A DNA stretch of 64,000 bases from Cephalotrichum gorgonifer (lineage: Eukaryota > Ascomycota > Sordariomycetes > Microascales > Microascaceae). This document shows positions 12,181 to 23,916 of this stretch, piece after piece; position 1 is the stretch's first letter; each line of letters begins with the position of its first letter. The position numbers were made by a program, and so were the translations under genes. The DNA lies in contig ONZQ02000006.1 in assembly GCA_900312665.1 (NCBI GenBank), positions 515,981 through 579,980 on the forward strand. The letters run 5' to 3'. A model generated the notes under the pieces. It was not told the DNA's origin. It was given only the letters and a program-made list of their open reading frames with translations, and made no database searches.

Positions 12181-15100
12181 GTACGAGTACCGAGTACGAG
12201 CACGTATACATAGTAGCTGCCAACTGAAGCAACAAGTCTTTGGGTTGGGCGAGCCTTCCCAGGTTCCCCTGGCAGATGAAAGGGGGCCACCGCACGCCGT
12301 TCGACGCCAAGCCACTCGTTATTTTACTACTTGCACGGCATATAAGCAGCAGGATGTACCTGTACCAGTGGTATTTGCCAGTTGTAGTAGTAGTCTAGCC
12401 CCAACAGTTTCGGCAAGTGTGTCCGATGCCCGTCCCCCGATTAATACGCCCTGAGATGAGCTGAGGTCTCACACGGCCGCACAAGACAAGGCAATAGAGA
12501 GAGCGCGTCGCCTGTCCAAATAGCTTGGTCGACGTTGAATTTTGATAGGAAGACTTGCCACGAGCTACTCCCTATGTGCACTAGTGCCATGGGTGCATAA
12601 ATGCCACCATGCTTGTGAGTGTGCATTAGCATGTGTGTGGGGCATACGGAGTACATGCCAGGTGATTTTTGCGCCCATCGCTCCCTCCCTGCAGTAGCGA
12701 CTCGCAAAGTCGCGGCATTACATAACTTTGGTGCCCGCGGCTTTTTGACGACCAGCCCCACCACGTGCCAATGAAACGCGCTGAGCCCTTCCTAATACAG
12801 AGGGTCTCGCCCGTCGCTCCCCTTCGCCGTGGACGAACTACATCCGTACCCGCACAAGTACTCGTACACGCAGGAGAAACTAGAAACTCGGTGGCCGCTT
12901 CGGCGATTTGTCTTTCCCCAGAGATATGAATCATCATCCTAGTGACAGACAGGACAGCACGGTGCGCATGACTTAGTGCGTATGGCTGGCTACCTATACA
13001 GGTACCTTAGTATGTGTACTACTCGTCACTGTTAGTAAGACAGGGGGACTCGTGCTTGTCCACGCAAAGCACGGGCTGAAGGAAACGCAGGTGCGAAACG
13101 GGTAATACAAGTATTCGTATCCGTGCATCGCCTGCAGTCTCCTGTTCCTTGCCCCCATGGCTACAAGTACATACTTGGAAGTCAAGGGAGTGTCTGCGTG
13201 ATACTTGTAGAAAACTCTGGTCGAAAGCTGGTCAGTGCTCGGTGCATTTAAGCGAATGAGATTGAAGATAACCCCGTTTCGAGGTTGGGCTGATCCACAC
13301 AGGACCGCGCCGGATACATGTAGGGTTACTATGGTCGGGGCCAAGGAGATTGCGACCGTTCGAGGTAGACTATTCGTTGCAAAGGTAGTGAACACCGTAA
13401 ATATCGAGTGGAGTGGGTGCCGCTTAGATATGACTGGAATGGAGCCCAATTACTCAGTAGCACGAAGTACAAGTACCGGTAAGAATTCTGACTAGGATGG
13501 TTTGGTTTGGACAACAGTCCGATCGACTCAATCTACTCGTACGAGTCTGTTAGTACTTGTATAAGCACGGAGTACCAGCATGAAATCGGCGCTGGGGAGG
13601 AAGGTACGACGGGGTGGAACCCAAACCTCGCCGTGATCAGTCTGACAGACGGACGGCGGGTAACTATGAGATATGTCAGGAGACCTCGACAAATATTACG
13701 TAGTCCATCAAAGGGGTTCCATGGGTGGCGTCCATTCGCTGGCGATGGTGGGGTGGGGAAACGATCGCGAACCTGTCTCGGTACTCCTACTCGTACAGAC
13801 GAGTGCAATATAGGCACTTATGGGTAGGAGTACCCGCTCAAACTCGACGTCGAAGGCTCTACTCGTAATCACAAGGCCAAACTCAGATTGCGAGCTAGAT
13901 ACCACGATTGATGCCACAAGATGTCCAAAAACACGACCGAACATGGTTAGCAGGCACTTGGGTCAGATTCTGAGCTCGCTCTCCAGCGGCGTATTTGTAC
14001 AGGTTTCCATTTTCGCTTGCGTGCCCGTACAAATACTTCTACCAGTGGGTTGACATCTGCTGGGGGTGGCGTTATCCGGGTTGTGGGCGTGTGCGGTTAT
14101 CGGGACCGTCAGTGGGTACCTACAGGGGTCCCTTGTCGCGCCATATCCTAAAAGGTGACCCTCATTTCTCACATCCCTGCCGAAATTATATTTTGCTCGT
14201 CGCTTCGGCGGTCTGAGTACGAGTACGAGCGAGCACAAGGACGAGCACGAGCATGAGCACGAGCACTCATTCCATCCCCCCTCTCCTACAACAGACTTTA
14301 TACAAGTACTCGTACGAGCACTATTAGCATCCGCCCAAGCATACCGCATCCCTCTGCACTCGACGCACATCCGATACTTGTTCCGTACGAGTGTAAGTAA
14401 GCACACATAAGAGCGGCAGGGCTCGGTTTCGTCACAGATGGATGAAGCGAGATCCCGAGTCAAAGCCAGGTTGGCTCCGTACACCTATTCACGGGCGATC
14501 GAGCCGGCTTGGAATGGGGGCGGATGGCGCCACACGGTTGATCCTGAGTCGTCTATCGAGCTGTGCTTCTAACCTAACCCCAGAGAGGGCCGGCCCCGTG
14601 CTTCGAGCTACAGCCCTCCTCTGTCTCCAGCATCTAGCACACGCCGTCAAGGTTCTTTCATCCTCTCTGAGTACTCGTACAAGTACGAGCGGTGGTTCGA
14701 GCACCGCATTAGATCGGTACAAGTACTTGTACGAGCCGTCGTTACTCATACTTGTCTTTCCATGTGTGCCATATTAGAAACATACTGAGCGAGCTAACCT
14801 GCCAGTTCGACTAGCATCCCCGCCCCGTATCGCCAGCGAGATCGCCATCGGCAATGCAGGGTGCTGCAGCACAACTGGCATGGTAGGGCGATACCGCAGC
14901 GGTCGCGCGAACGGCACCATGTGACTGTGACGGAGAATTCGCCCGTCCAAGTACGAGTATACCCGCCCGTACTAGTAAGCCCTGCAGGCTCGGCTCGCCC
15001 ATCGAGACAGTCCCCAAGACAAGCCGCCCGCGCCCCTCCACCTTTGTACTTGGATGGGAGAGGGTGTCGACAATACGAGTACAAGTACTCGTACGGCGGG

Positions 15101-15941
15101 CGGCGGGCGACGGACTTGGCTTGATATCGCCGAACAGGTGGAGACTCGGCTGGACAGGAAAGCACCGGCGTCTGCTATTTTGTTGTCATCGAAAAAGGCT
15201 TTGGCTAATACTGTCTCCACACAGTCAAGTTGGAGCTCCTTCGTGGGTCATGGTTCTGACCAGGTGGGGAACATGCTTTGGTTCATGTTCATCAGGGTCC
15301 GGGTTCTGACGTGCCAATATGCACGTGGACCCGCCCTGAGATCCACAGAAACCCATTTCAACGAACATTTTGCGAGAGGAGGACCCGCTAGCGGCGCCAA
15401 GCTAATATTATTACAAGTACTTTCCAGTGGTAGCTTAGGAACGAGTGGGTAATGGGTATTAGGGGGGAATTAGTGCCAAAGGACCCTTTTTCCTTCCGTT
15501 GCCACGACAAAACAAAGTTTTGGTGGATGATGGGTCCAGCAAATCGAGACTAACAGTTCAGCCGAATTGCGCTAAACTGTTCAAGACAGAAGAAAGCCGG
15601 TTTAGTCGTGCCAAGCCTGACGAGCCAATTTGCCCTTTCGTGTCGACGCATGAACGGGCTAAAGCCGTGGCATGGTGTTGGGCAAGAAGCCTGGGAGTCC
15701 TAGGAGAGGAGTTTCAAGGCTACGAGTATTACTTGACTCGTGCGTACAAGCACGATGGGCGCGAACGGGGTCCATTTGGGGCCGCAAGCAACACTTTGCA
15801 ACTCGTACGAGTACGACTTGCAGGGAACGCATAGCACCAAGGAATGCACATACCCATGCCATTCCATGCCGCACCAACAAGTACGCCGCCTTCGAGTCCT
15901 ACAAGTATGGAGGAGAGCCGCGAGCGGGTACTAGTACTCGA
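12181..15941. repeat. Cluster of short GTAC-lattice palindromic words
   Basis: About twenty short tracts are built from GTAC (or TAC) units separated by two bases, mostly AA, TT, TC, CT or GA. Examples: 12181-12205, 12854-12870, 13534-13560, 13781-13798, 14301-14320, 14669-14690, 14716-14736, 14948-14960, 15073-15095, 15801-15820 and 15927-15941. Typical words are TACAAGTACTCGTACGAG and its partial copies, many of them self-complementary around CGTACG or AGTACT. They are 12-30 bases long, are not in tandem array, and the DNA between them is unrelated. They occur at lower density elsewhere between genes (28951-28977, 30165-30210, 40213-40228, 44341-44355, 45729-45755). Confidence 0.75.
14215..14268 (+). 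repeat. Degenerate GAGCAC/GAGTAC hexamer tract
   Basis: About nine imperfect six-base units (GAGTAC, GAGCAC, GAGCAT and variants) follow one another. The tract starts with the same GAGTAC word that makes up the dispersed GTAC motifs, so it may be a local tandem expansion of that word with T-to-C drift (inference). Confidence 0.7.
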
Positions 15942-17810
15942 ACCGGTGCATTAACTGATCTGCAGCGTTTCGCATAAAGCACCACGCGGAGAAGAAGAAA
16001 AGAATCAGCGTCTCTTCGAACGAGAAAAAAACAAAGGGACATTCGCAAGGGATGATAAAACGGGGGTTCGGGTACCGTCAATACAATAAACGACAGCCGG
16101 CGGTCGGGGGGGGACCTGTCGTACGAGAGCGTGCAACAGGGCTAGGCAATGAAACCTGGCTAGGGTCAGCGTGTGACTGCAGCGTGCCATACGAGGGTGG
16201 TGCAGGCCGGCAGACGAGGGGGCTAGGGAAATTACTCGCGCCGGCCTAGAAGCAGACGCCCATCTCAATATTGTAACTTGTATCGAGCCCTGAAAGGACC
16301 GAACCCCCCCTCCCTATCCTCCCCGCTAAGAACTCCCAGGCATTCAGAGGCAGAAGCAAGAGGAAGATGGTTCCTCAGTGTGGTAACCCCCGCCATGCAA
16401 GATTTCGAGACTCGCCTGCGAGATGCGAATCATAATAGGAGCCGAGGTTTTGAGATTCAGGAAAGGGCCGGATAGGATCTTATGCCGTGCGGGCTAACTA
16501 CGGAATGTCTGATTTCCTCTTCTTCGCCCTTGTTTTCCCCCTTCCCGTTCGCATCTCTGCTTGCTTGTATTCCGGGCAGCATTGAGAACCAGAACCTTGT
16601 TGAAGGAGCCCAAGACGGCACATCCCTTCCCCCCTCCCCTTCCCTCTTCGCCCCCCATCTAGACCCCACCATAGCATGCTACGTACTCATACATCGTTTC
16701 TTTCCAATCTCGACACCGCCTTTGCAAGTAGGAGTACTCATACTAGTGATAATATATTTCTACCGATAGATCCGCGTTCTGGCGGGCGGGCGGGTGGGCG
16801 GGGTCGTCCCCAACTCCGACTCCTCTGTCGATCGGACATCACGAGACCTCGGATGCTGCAGGAATGATGAACTGCAGATGCCGCTCTCCTTCTCTGGGTC
16901 TAGTTTGAAGAAAAAAATAGCCAACTCCCGTCGTTTTCTGCTTCTTTTCTCTCGCGTGTCCCTGTGGGGGCCGCCCTGCCTGGGTGGGCATGTCAAAGGT
17001 GCAAATCACTATGCAGGTTTCTCATTTGTCAGCTGGATTTGACGAAGATTCGAGTCATTCTCGCTTCACCTGACATTCCAAGGCCGGCCGCCGGCCGCCT
17101 GTTTGTTCCTTGCTGAACAGAAAAACGTGGGGGAGAATGGGAAAGGCAGAAAGGCAAGGTACGGGATTAGCTGGCGGTGAACAAGGCAAGTCCTGTCTCG
17201 CCACCATGAAGCTATTATATTACGTGCAAGTGCAGGCAGATGAGGACCATCCCTTACCATTACATTCCATTACATCCCCTCGAGTAAGCGGAACCAGGCC
17301 GGCCCCTATCAGGCGCGAGGAAACAATCGGAGCTTTGAGAGTGGAAAGTCGTGTGCCCACGAGACCACGGGCCAAGTTGCATGGCATCATCACCGGCGTC
17401 CAATCGACGGCTCACCACACCCTCCCTCCTCCGGATCGGCCCAATGCCCAGATCTAACTTTGTCATTTACTCCTCCGCTTCCCACTCTAACCTCTGACTG
17501 AAGTTACAACATGGGTGTATGGTGTACGGTTCCCCGGGGAAATCTGACACTGGAGACTTGGAGGGTGTTCAAGACAAATCCCACCTTCCTCCCCCGTACC
17601 TACCGGGTATCGAGAGGGAGTACATACATGTTGATTTACACTACTATCTATCCAGATCGTGTCTCTCTCCCGTGGTCTTCCTTTGTACCCTCCCCACGCC
17701 CCAGTCCACGACGTATGTGTAACCCGTTTTGGATACAGCTTGGGGGCGGGCTCCAAGGGCGTATGTCCCTCCCCAATCTATGACGACACTGATTGGAGAG
17801 GCGGGGAGAA

Positions 17811-17829
17811 GGGGGGGGGGGGGGGGGGG
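17811..17829 (+). repeat. Poly(G) run of 19
   Basis: Uninterrupted run of 19 G in intergenic DNA. A similar 14-C run lies at 19467-19480 and a 13-G run at 46736-46748. No associated gene is seen. Run length may be affected by sequencing error. Confidence 0.8.
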
Positions 17830-20800
17830 AGGGATGCATGGGAGCGATTAGCACATGGCAAGAAGCACGTAGGAGGGCCGGACTACACCGTCATAGGCCC
17901 CCTCCACCCTCTCTCTCTCTCTCTACCCCCCGTTTTGTTCCCATATCGTCTCTGTGCAGCTGTTTGAGAGATGGTGGGGTTATCAGCCCGTGAGACAATC
18001 AATGTATCGGTTCGACAGTTCAGGTACGTACTTGTATTAATGACTTCAAAACTATTATTGTCCCTCCTCTCCAATGGGACATCCTTCACCTCCTTACACA
18101 CCCCTAATTTCGAAGCTTTTTGGTGGAACCCGGGAGGTGCCTGTCAGGTCTACTCTCGCCCCAGTCTACTACAAGTACATATAAGTCATGTCAAAAAAAA
18201 ATAACCGACACACCCCTCCTTCCCCAAGCAACTCTCAACTTTCCAACCTCGCCACCCCGTTTTCCTTCTTCTTTGTCTTCCCGTTGTTTGCCGGGACGGG
18301 CTCCGTAGGTTCGAAAAAGGTTCGGCATCCGGAATGTTGTAAGAGAGGGGAGGGGCGGGTTCCCAGAACGCCACCACATACGAGAGATCATCTGCCCCGG
18401 CCACTATGTAATAACCACACCACAACACCATTTTTGTTCTAGCCGTTCCCACCCCACCCCTCCCCCCCGTATCGATTCCGATCCTCTTGACTCTATTATA
18501 AGGGAAGGAGGGGGGGTTGGGGCATTACCAGCAAGGTACTCGACTGCTCGTAAGTGGGGTATCGAAAACGGGTTTCTCGGAATTCGGCTGCTGGCGACCA
18601 TCACCTGTTCAAGATTGGTTTTCGCCCCCCTGCCCGATGTCCTCTTCTTGTTCGAGGGAAAGAAGAAGAGAAGAACAATATGAAAAAGGGGAAAAAGAAA
18701 AGAAGAAAAGCAACGAGAAGTGAGGATCTCGTGAGAGTCATGGCCTCCTGGGCCCGTGATCTCTCGTACAGAGCAGAACAAGCTGCATGCGGCGGGTGAG
18801 TGTTTTTAAGCCGGCTCGTGTTAACCATACTATTACCGGCCGTGCCTTGTATTTGTGTGTTCTCGCCCTCCTACTTCCTCGCTTTCATTGGTATGTGATG
18901 ATGCGGTCTGTGGTATGTGGTTCATGTGGAAGGGGTGTGGGTATAGATATGTAGAGACGCATTCGAAATTTGGGGGCGGCAGTGGCAATCGCGGGCTCTT
19001 GCAGCGGTGCCTTGCTTTTCCCAGTTACTTCCTCCCCTCTCCCCTGTGCCGTGTTTGCGTCATGGGCTGTTTATTTGTGAGTTCGATTCCGCGTATCACA
19101 TAGCATCAACATCGCTGATTTTCTTAATTTGGGATGGCCTTCCGGGCGGTCTTCTATCGGGGCCAGGTTGTATCAGTATATCTACGGTGCAACCGTTCCT
19201 GGGCCTGAACTGTTAGTCGATATCAAGCTGAAGTAGAAGGTGGGGGAAATGGTTGGTGGATGCAGGAGATGGGGAACCTTTACGAGCTGGTCCTAACTTG
19301 CACCTGCTCTCTCACCGTTGAACCAAGCTGGCGGGACCCGTTGGCTGTGCGAGTATTGTTTCTCTACCCCGGGCAAGTTCCCTCTTATGTTCCGAACAGA
19401 GAGACACGCACACAGGTCCAACAGCTTCCCAACGGCGTCAAGAAACGATCATCTCTACCTCTCGTACCCCCCCCCCCCCCACCTGCCATCTCCTGCATCG
19501 TCATGCTCTGCTCTAGAACTCGTCATAAATACCTTCCGTTTCCGTTTCCGCATAATAACAGCCGCCCCCCCCTTTCCCAAACCTGGAGACTGCAGTTGCA
19601 TATTAGTTGATCAGGTCCTAGTGGGGCTTGGTTTCCTATAAGCGGTGCCTAGATATATATATATAAACGTTGAGGTCATCGGATGATGTAGGATGCAGGA
19701 CGTGGTCGTAGTTCATTTTGACCTCCCTTCTCCCCCCTCTCCGCGGAACGCCTTTTCTCCTCAGGGGACGTCGAAACGGCAGGTGATGCGGGACGGAAGC
19801 CTGAGCCAGACCGTTTGTTGAGTGAGGCGGGAGCGAGATGTGTGGGTCTGGATATTTGAGACCTGATGTTCGAAGCGGACGGTGTAAGTGCAGATGCAGG
19901 TGTAGGCACGGGATACTTCTCAGGTCCCTGGGGGTTGTGCCTGGGGGTTCCTGCGTTTTGTACTTCTTTACTCCTGTCTTATCCTATCTCCGACTAGTAA
20001 ACCGCATCCACTACTTGTCGTCCTCACCCTCGGGCTTATCTCTTGACGGCGAAGTATCCAAAGTATGTATGTGTGCGTGTGTGTTTGTGTGTACCTCCAA
20101 ATATGTGTGTAACCGGCCCAAGCGATGGAGATCCCCCTCGTCTAAGGAGAAAAGGGCGCAGGGAATCGGAGCAAGTAGGCTACGTGCCTTCTCTTTCCGC
20201 CCCCGTGAAACACCTTGCGCTTCCGGGGAGGAGGGGGGAACGGGGGGGGGGAGCAGGAACCTGACGCAGAGGTCCGCATCTCCCCGGAAAACGGAGCGGG
20301 TGGTGAGTGAGGGTTTATATATCTTGTAACCTACAGTAGTGAGTGGACGAGGAGAATGATCCAAAGCGGGGAGCCCTGGCTTCAGTGTCAGGAGTACTTG
20401 GGGTGGGTGAAATACAGGAACCGAGTCTCAGGTTCCCTTCTATGACCCGTTCTGTACTCGTCATCCGAACGTTCTCCCTCCTCGTTCCGGACGCCGGAAG
20501 CTGGTGCACGAGTTTCTAGACATGGGCACTCCTCCCAGTGACCCACCCATACATACATACATGTATCTTATCCTATCTCTAACAAGCCGTGCTTCTGCTG
20601 GGTTCAAGATGGGGGAGGGGGGAGAACTTGCATGTTTCGTGGCTTACCTTGCTCAGGGGCTGTACGCTACGCTCCTTATCGAGTGATACCCCCAAGAGGT
20701 ATGGATGTGCTCCCGTCGTCGCCACCAGGATGTGCCAGAACGAAGAGTGTGTGGAACCGGATATACAGGGACAGGGGGAGAGATGCCACTGTTATGGACA

Positions 20801-21065
20801 ACCAGTCGTCGCCCATATGGCGCCGCCCAGCCCCGTAGATATGGCCTAAGCCCGCCGACCCCCTTCACACCTGTCACCCAAGGAACACCCAGTCGCATAT
20901 ATCCCATACCAGCCGTGATCTATTGTTACAGAGAAGTTATTCTTTGCCTCTATGATTCGACCAATCACGCAAACCCGAAAGACGCCCTATGCATACATAC
21001 ACCTAGAACAAATATCGTACACCACCACCCCCCTTCTCACCCTCTCACCTCCCCTTCTCTCTCTT

Positions 21066-23259
21066 TTACTCCTCAAGACCGCTCTCCTTAGCGAGTATCC
21101 TCCTATTCATCTCCTCAAGCTTGCTCCTGCCCACGCCCTCGGCCCGTGACAAGCCCCTGCTGGCCATCACCTCCTCCTCGGCGCCGGCATTCAAGCTCAC
21201 GACGTTCTTCAGCGACCCGAACGCGAGGCAGTCGCTGATCCTCTTCGCCCCGGAGAACAGCATCACCAGCCTCTCGACGCCGCACCCCCACCCGCCTGTG
21301 GGCGGCAGCCCCGCCCTCAGCGCCTGGATGTAGCTCAGGTCGGCGGGGGGCGCCTCGTCCTCGTTCGCGACCTCGGGCGCGGGAGCGGGAGCGGAGGCGC
21401 GCGGCGGGAGGCCGTCCTCCACCATCATCTCCCCCTCCCCGGTGGCGGCGGCAGCCTGTGCCCTCCGCCGGAACTCCACCATCTTCTGCAGCTGGAGGTC
21501 CGGGTCGTTCTCCTCCTCGTACATGTTGGCCAGCTCGCGCCCCGCGACGAAGAGCTCCGCGCGCGCCGAGACCTCCTGGCGTGTCTTCGGGCAGACGAAA
21601 CTCTTGGACAGCGGCGACATGCAGGACGGGTGGTGCGTGATGAAGAGGGGGCCCTCGAACGACAGAGGTTCGAGGTACATGGCCCCGAGGCGGTCGAGCA
21701 GCTTGGGGAGGGTCGCGGGCGCCCCGCCGGGGATGTGGACGTTGGCCAGCTTGAGGACGGTGATGAGGTCCGGCAGGGCCGTTTCGGACGCCAGGTTGGG
21801 GAGGTGGAAGCCGAGGGCCTTCTCCAGCGCCGGGACGAACTCGACGTATCGGAAGGGCGGCGCGTAGAGGTTCGTGTCGACGGCCGGGAGGGACGTCAGC
21901 TGCGTGGAGATCAGCTCTTGGCAGTGCTGCGCGAGGCCCGATATCATGTCCTCCGTGCGCCGGATGAGGTCGCCAAGGTTCGTGTAGGCACTGTAGAACT
22001 CGCACATGGTGAACTCCGGGTTGTGCGTGCCGTCGATGCCCTCGTTGCGGAACGCCGGGCCGATCTCGAAGACGTTGTGGACGCCGCCCACCACGAGGCG
22101 CTTAAGCCACAGCTCCGGCGCGATCCTGAGCGCCAGCTCCTTGGACGGGAACTCGGTCGCCGTGGTTGTGAACGGCCGCGCCGCAGCGCCCCCGGCGTTA
22201 TCCGCGACGATGGGCGTCTGGAACTCCAGGAACTGCCGGTCGTTGAGGAACTGGCGGAGGTACGACAGGATGGCTGCCCTCAGCCGGAGGGTGTCGGCCA
22301 CCTCGGGGTTGACTATCATGTCTAGGTGGCGACGCTGGATCTTCTTGTCCGGGTCGATCAGCTTGTCGGGGATGGGCTCCAGCGCCGGCGCGAGGAGCTC
22401 GGGGAGCTCGACGGCCGCGATGCTCAGCTGGCCGGTACTCGTGCGCGTTGGCCGTCCGGTAACGGCTGGGATGGCATTAGCCCGTGGTTTCTTTTGAGGG
22501 GGGTAGGGGGGAGTTTAAAGGCGATAGGAGGCGGGCAGGTGGGCAACGGTGGGCAACGGGACGACACTCGCATGAGGGACGGGTCTACGTGACATACAGA
22601 TATGGTCGCCCTTTTCAATCATCTTCGCAAACAACTTGAACTGTTGCTTCGTCAAGCCGGAAGCCTGGTGTACGGCGGACCAGTTTATCATGGCCTGGAC
22701 GGAGTGGAACTGGTTCACAATGTCGATAAACATCAGGTTTGCCCCGTGGCGGCGCAGAGAACGGACTCGTCCTAGATACGGGGCACAATTTTTTATTACT
22801 TAGTCGACTGTCCTCATCACCGTAATCGTACGCAAGGCGACAGGAGCGAAGCATACCGTATAACGTCACAGAATCAGAGTTCGGGTCATGGGCTTCCACG
22901 TCCTTATGGGTATCCAAAAAGTCGGCGACGGACATGGTGCCGGTCCGATGCTCTAGCCTGGGAAAGGGCTCCTTGAAGAGGGCGTCCTCGCCATCCTGCG
23001 CGCTGGCTAGCCGCTCCAGCCGCTGCTGCTTATAGTCTAACGGCTCGGCATCCGTGCTCGCCTCAGCATTCCCCCATACCCTAGACGTTCCCGAGAGTGA
23101 CCTGGCGGGTACGCCTATGTATGACCGTGGTCTTGCTCGGCTTATCTGCGCGCTGGCGGAAGCTCGAGCCGGGACCCTTGGTGGGAGACACCGAGATATA
23201 CGGGCCGTTTGGCCTCGGATGCATTGTAACGACTTCATGATTCCTGGAGGGCAGAGCAT
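21066..23259 (-). CDS. MSK1: Mitochondrial lysyl-tRNA synthetase (class II)
   Basis: Three exons (23259-22857, 22771-22598, 22465-21066) join in frame to 658 residues. The enzyme charges tRNA-Lys with lysine using ATP. The N-terminus is Arg/Ser/Ala-rich without acidic residues for the first ~55 residues, as in mitochondrial presequences. The OB-fold anticodon-binding region spans exons 1-3 (GRVRSLRRHGANLMFIDIV ... SVTGRPTRTSTGQLSI). The class II catalytic core begins near the MIVNPEVADTLRLRAAIL stretch. Motif 2 is FRNEGIDGTHNPEFTMCEFY and motif 3 is GWGCGVERLVMLFSGAKRI, with a lineage-specific acidic insert before it (ATGEGEMMVEDG ... VANEDEAP). The gene diverges from Arp4, with 657 bases between starts. 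Translation could instead start at the second Met (23238), seven residues in. I cannot exclude dual targeting, but the fungal cytosolic enzyme looks different around motif 3. Confidence 0.93.
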
Positions 23260-23916
23260 AGTTAGTGGGAGAGCTCAAGACCCAAAAGCGTCTGCGAGTG
23301 TAGAGAAGAGCAGGAAAGGTGGATGTCAGAAAGGAGATAGATGTAATCATGCACAGCAAAGCTGTGTAAGCCGCAGCGGTTCTAAGGCTATATCGCGATC
23401 ATCATATTCTTGTGGGGAAGAGAGAAAGTAGAAAACTCAAGAACTTACGGTCATAATTGGCCTCACTGAGCTCTAAGAGAGCTCGTTGAGGGTAAAAGAA
23501 AGGCTCGACGGTTGTAGTTTGCAGGGAATTGCGCGCTATTATAGGCAGGAACCGATTTTTTTTTCTCTCGCTCCCACTGATGCAGATGCTTAGTCATCGG
23601 AGCGCGGCGCGATGGGACAGACCCGTTCTGTGAGGAGCTCTGTGATTTGTACTTAGTATGTAATAATAATATGTACCCCTCGGAGTAAAGCAAAGCTTCC
23701 AACCTCCAGGAAATTCTGATCCACTACACTATCGACCATTGACCACCAAACCCCGTCGCGAACACCCCACGTATCGCGTAGCGACAACAATTGAGTCCAC
23801 CAGCTGATACCGCAAACATACATCATCATCAACGCGCATAGCTGCATCCGTTGCTCGCACCGGACCGGACCGGACTGGAAGAGAAATCGCAGGCGAAGCT
23901 CTTGCCAACCAAAACC
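23260..23916. promoter_or_regulatory. Shared divergent promoter region of lysyl-tRNA synthetase and Arp4
   Basis: 657 bases separate the two start codons on opposite strands, so both promoters and 5' leaders must lie here. No individual element is recognised with confidence. A palindromic CTCTAAGAGAG-like sequence is present near 23471. Confidence 0.55.

Larger units (their letters stand above)
11706..21065. other. Gene desert of 9.4 kb with dispersed GTAC-based words
   Basis: I found no protein-like frame on either strand; the open frames are short and compositionally random. The left part (12.2-16.0 kb) carries many short motifs built from GTAC spaced by two bases. The right part (16-21 kb) holds homopolymer runs (19 G at 17811-17829; 14 C at 19467-19480) and short TG runs. 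The stretch next to 11706 should contain the promoter of the Meu6-type gene, and that next to 21065 the 3' end of the lysyl-tRNA synthetase gene. Confidence 0.6.

Noticed and set aside
12994..13449. 151-codon minus frame in the gene desert
   Set aside because: Composition is random, it contains translated GTAC words, and no domain is recognisable.
12181..15941. GTAC cluster considered as a CRISPR array
   Set aside because: Units are shorter than CRISPR repeats, spacing is irregular and the host is a eukaryote.
20060..20110. TG-rich stretch considered as a telomere-like or recombination repeat
   Set aside because: Short and irregular, similar to ordinary TG microsatellites at 25520 and 47105.
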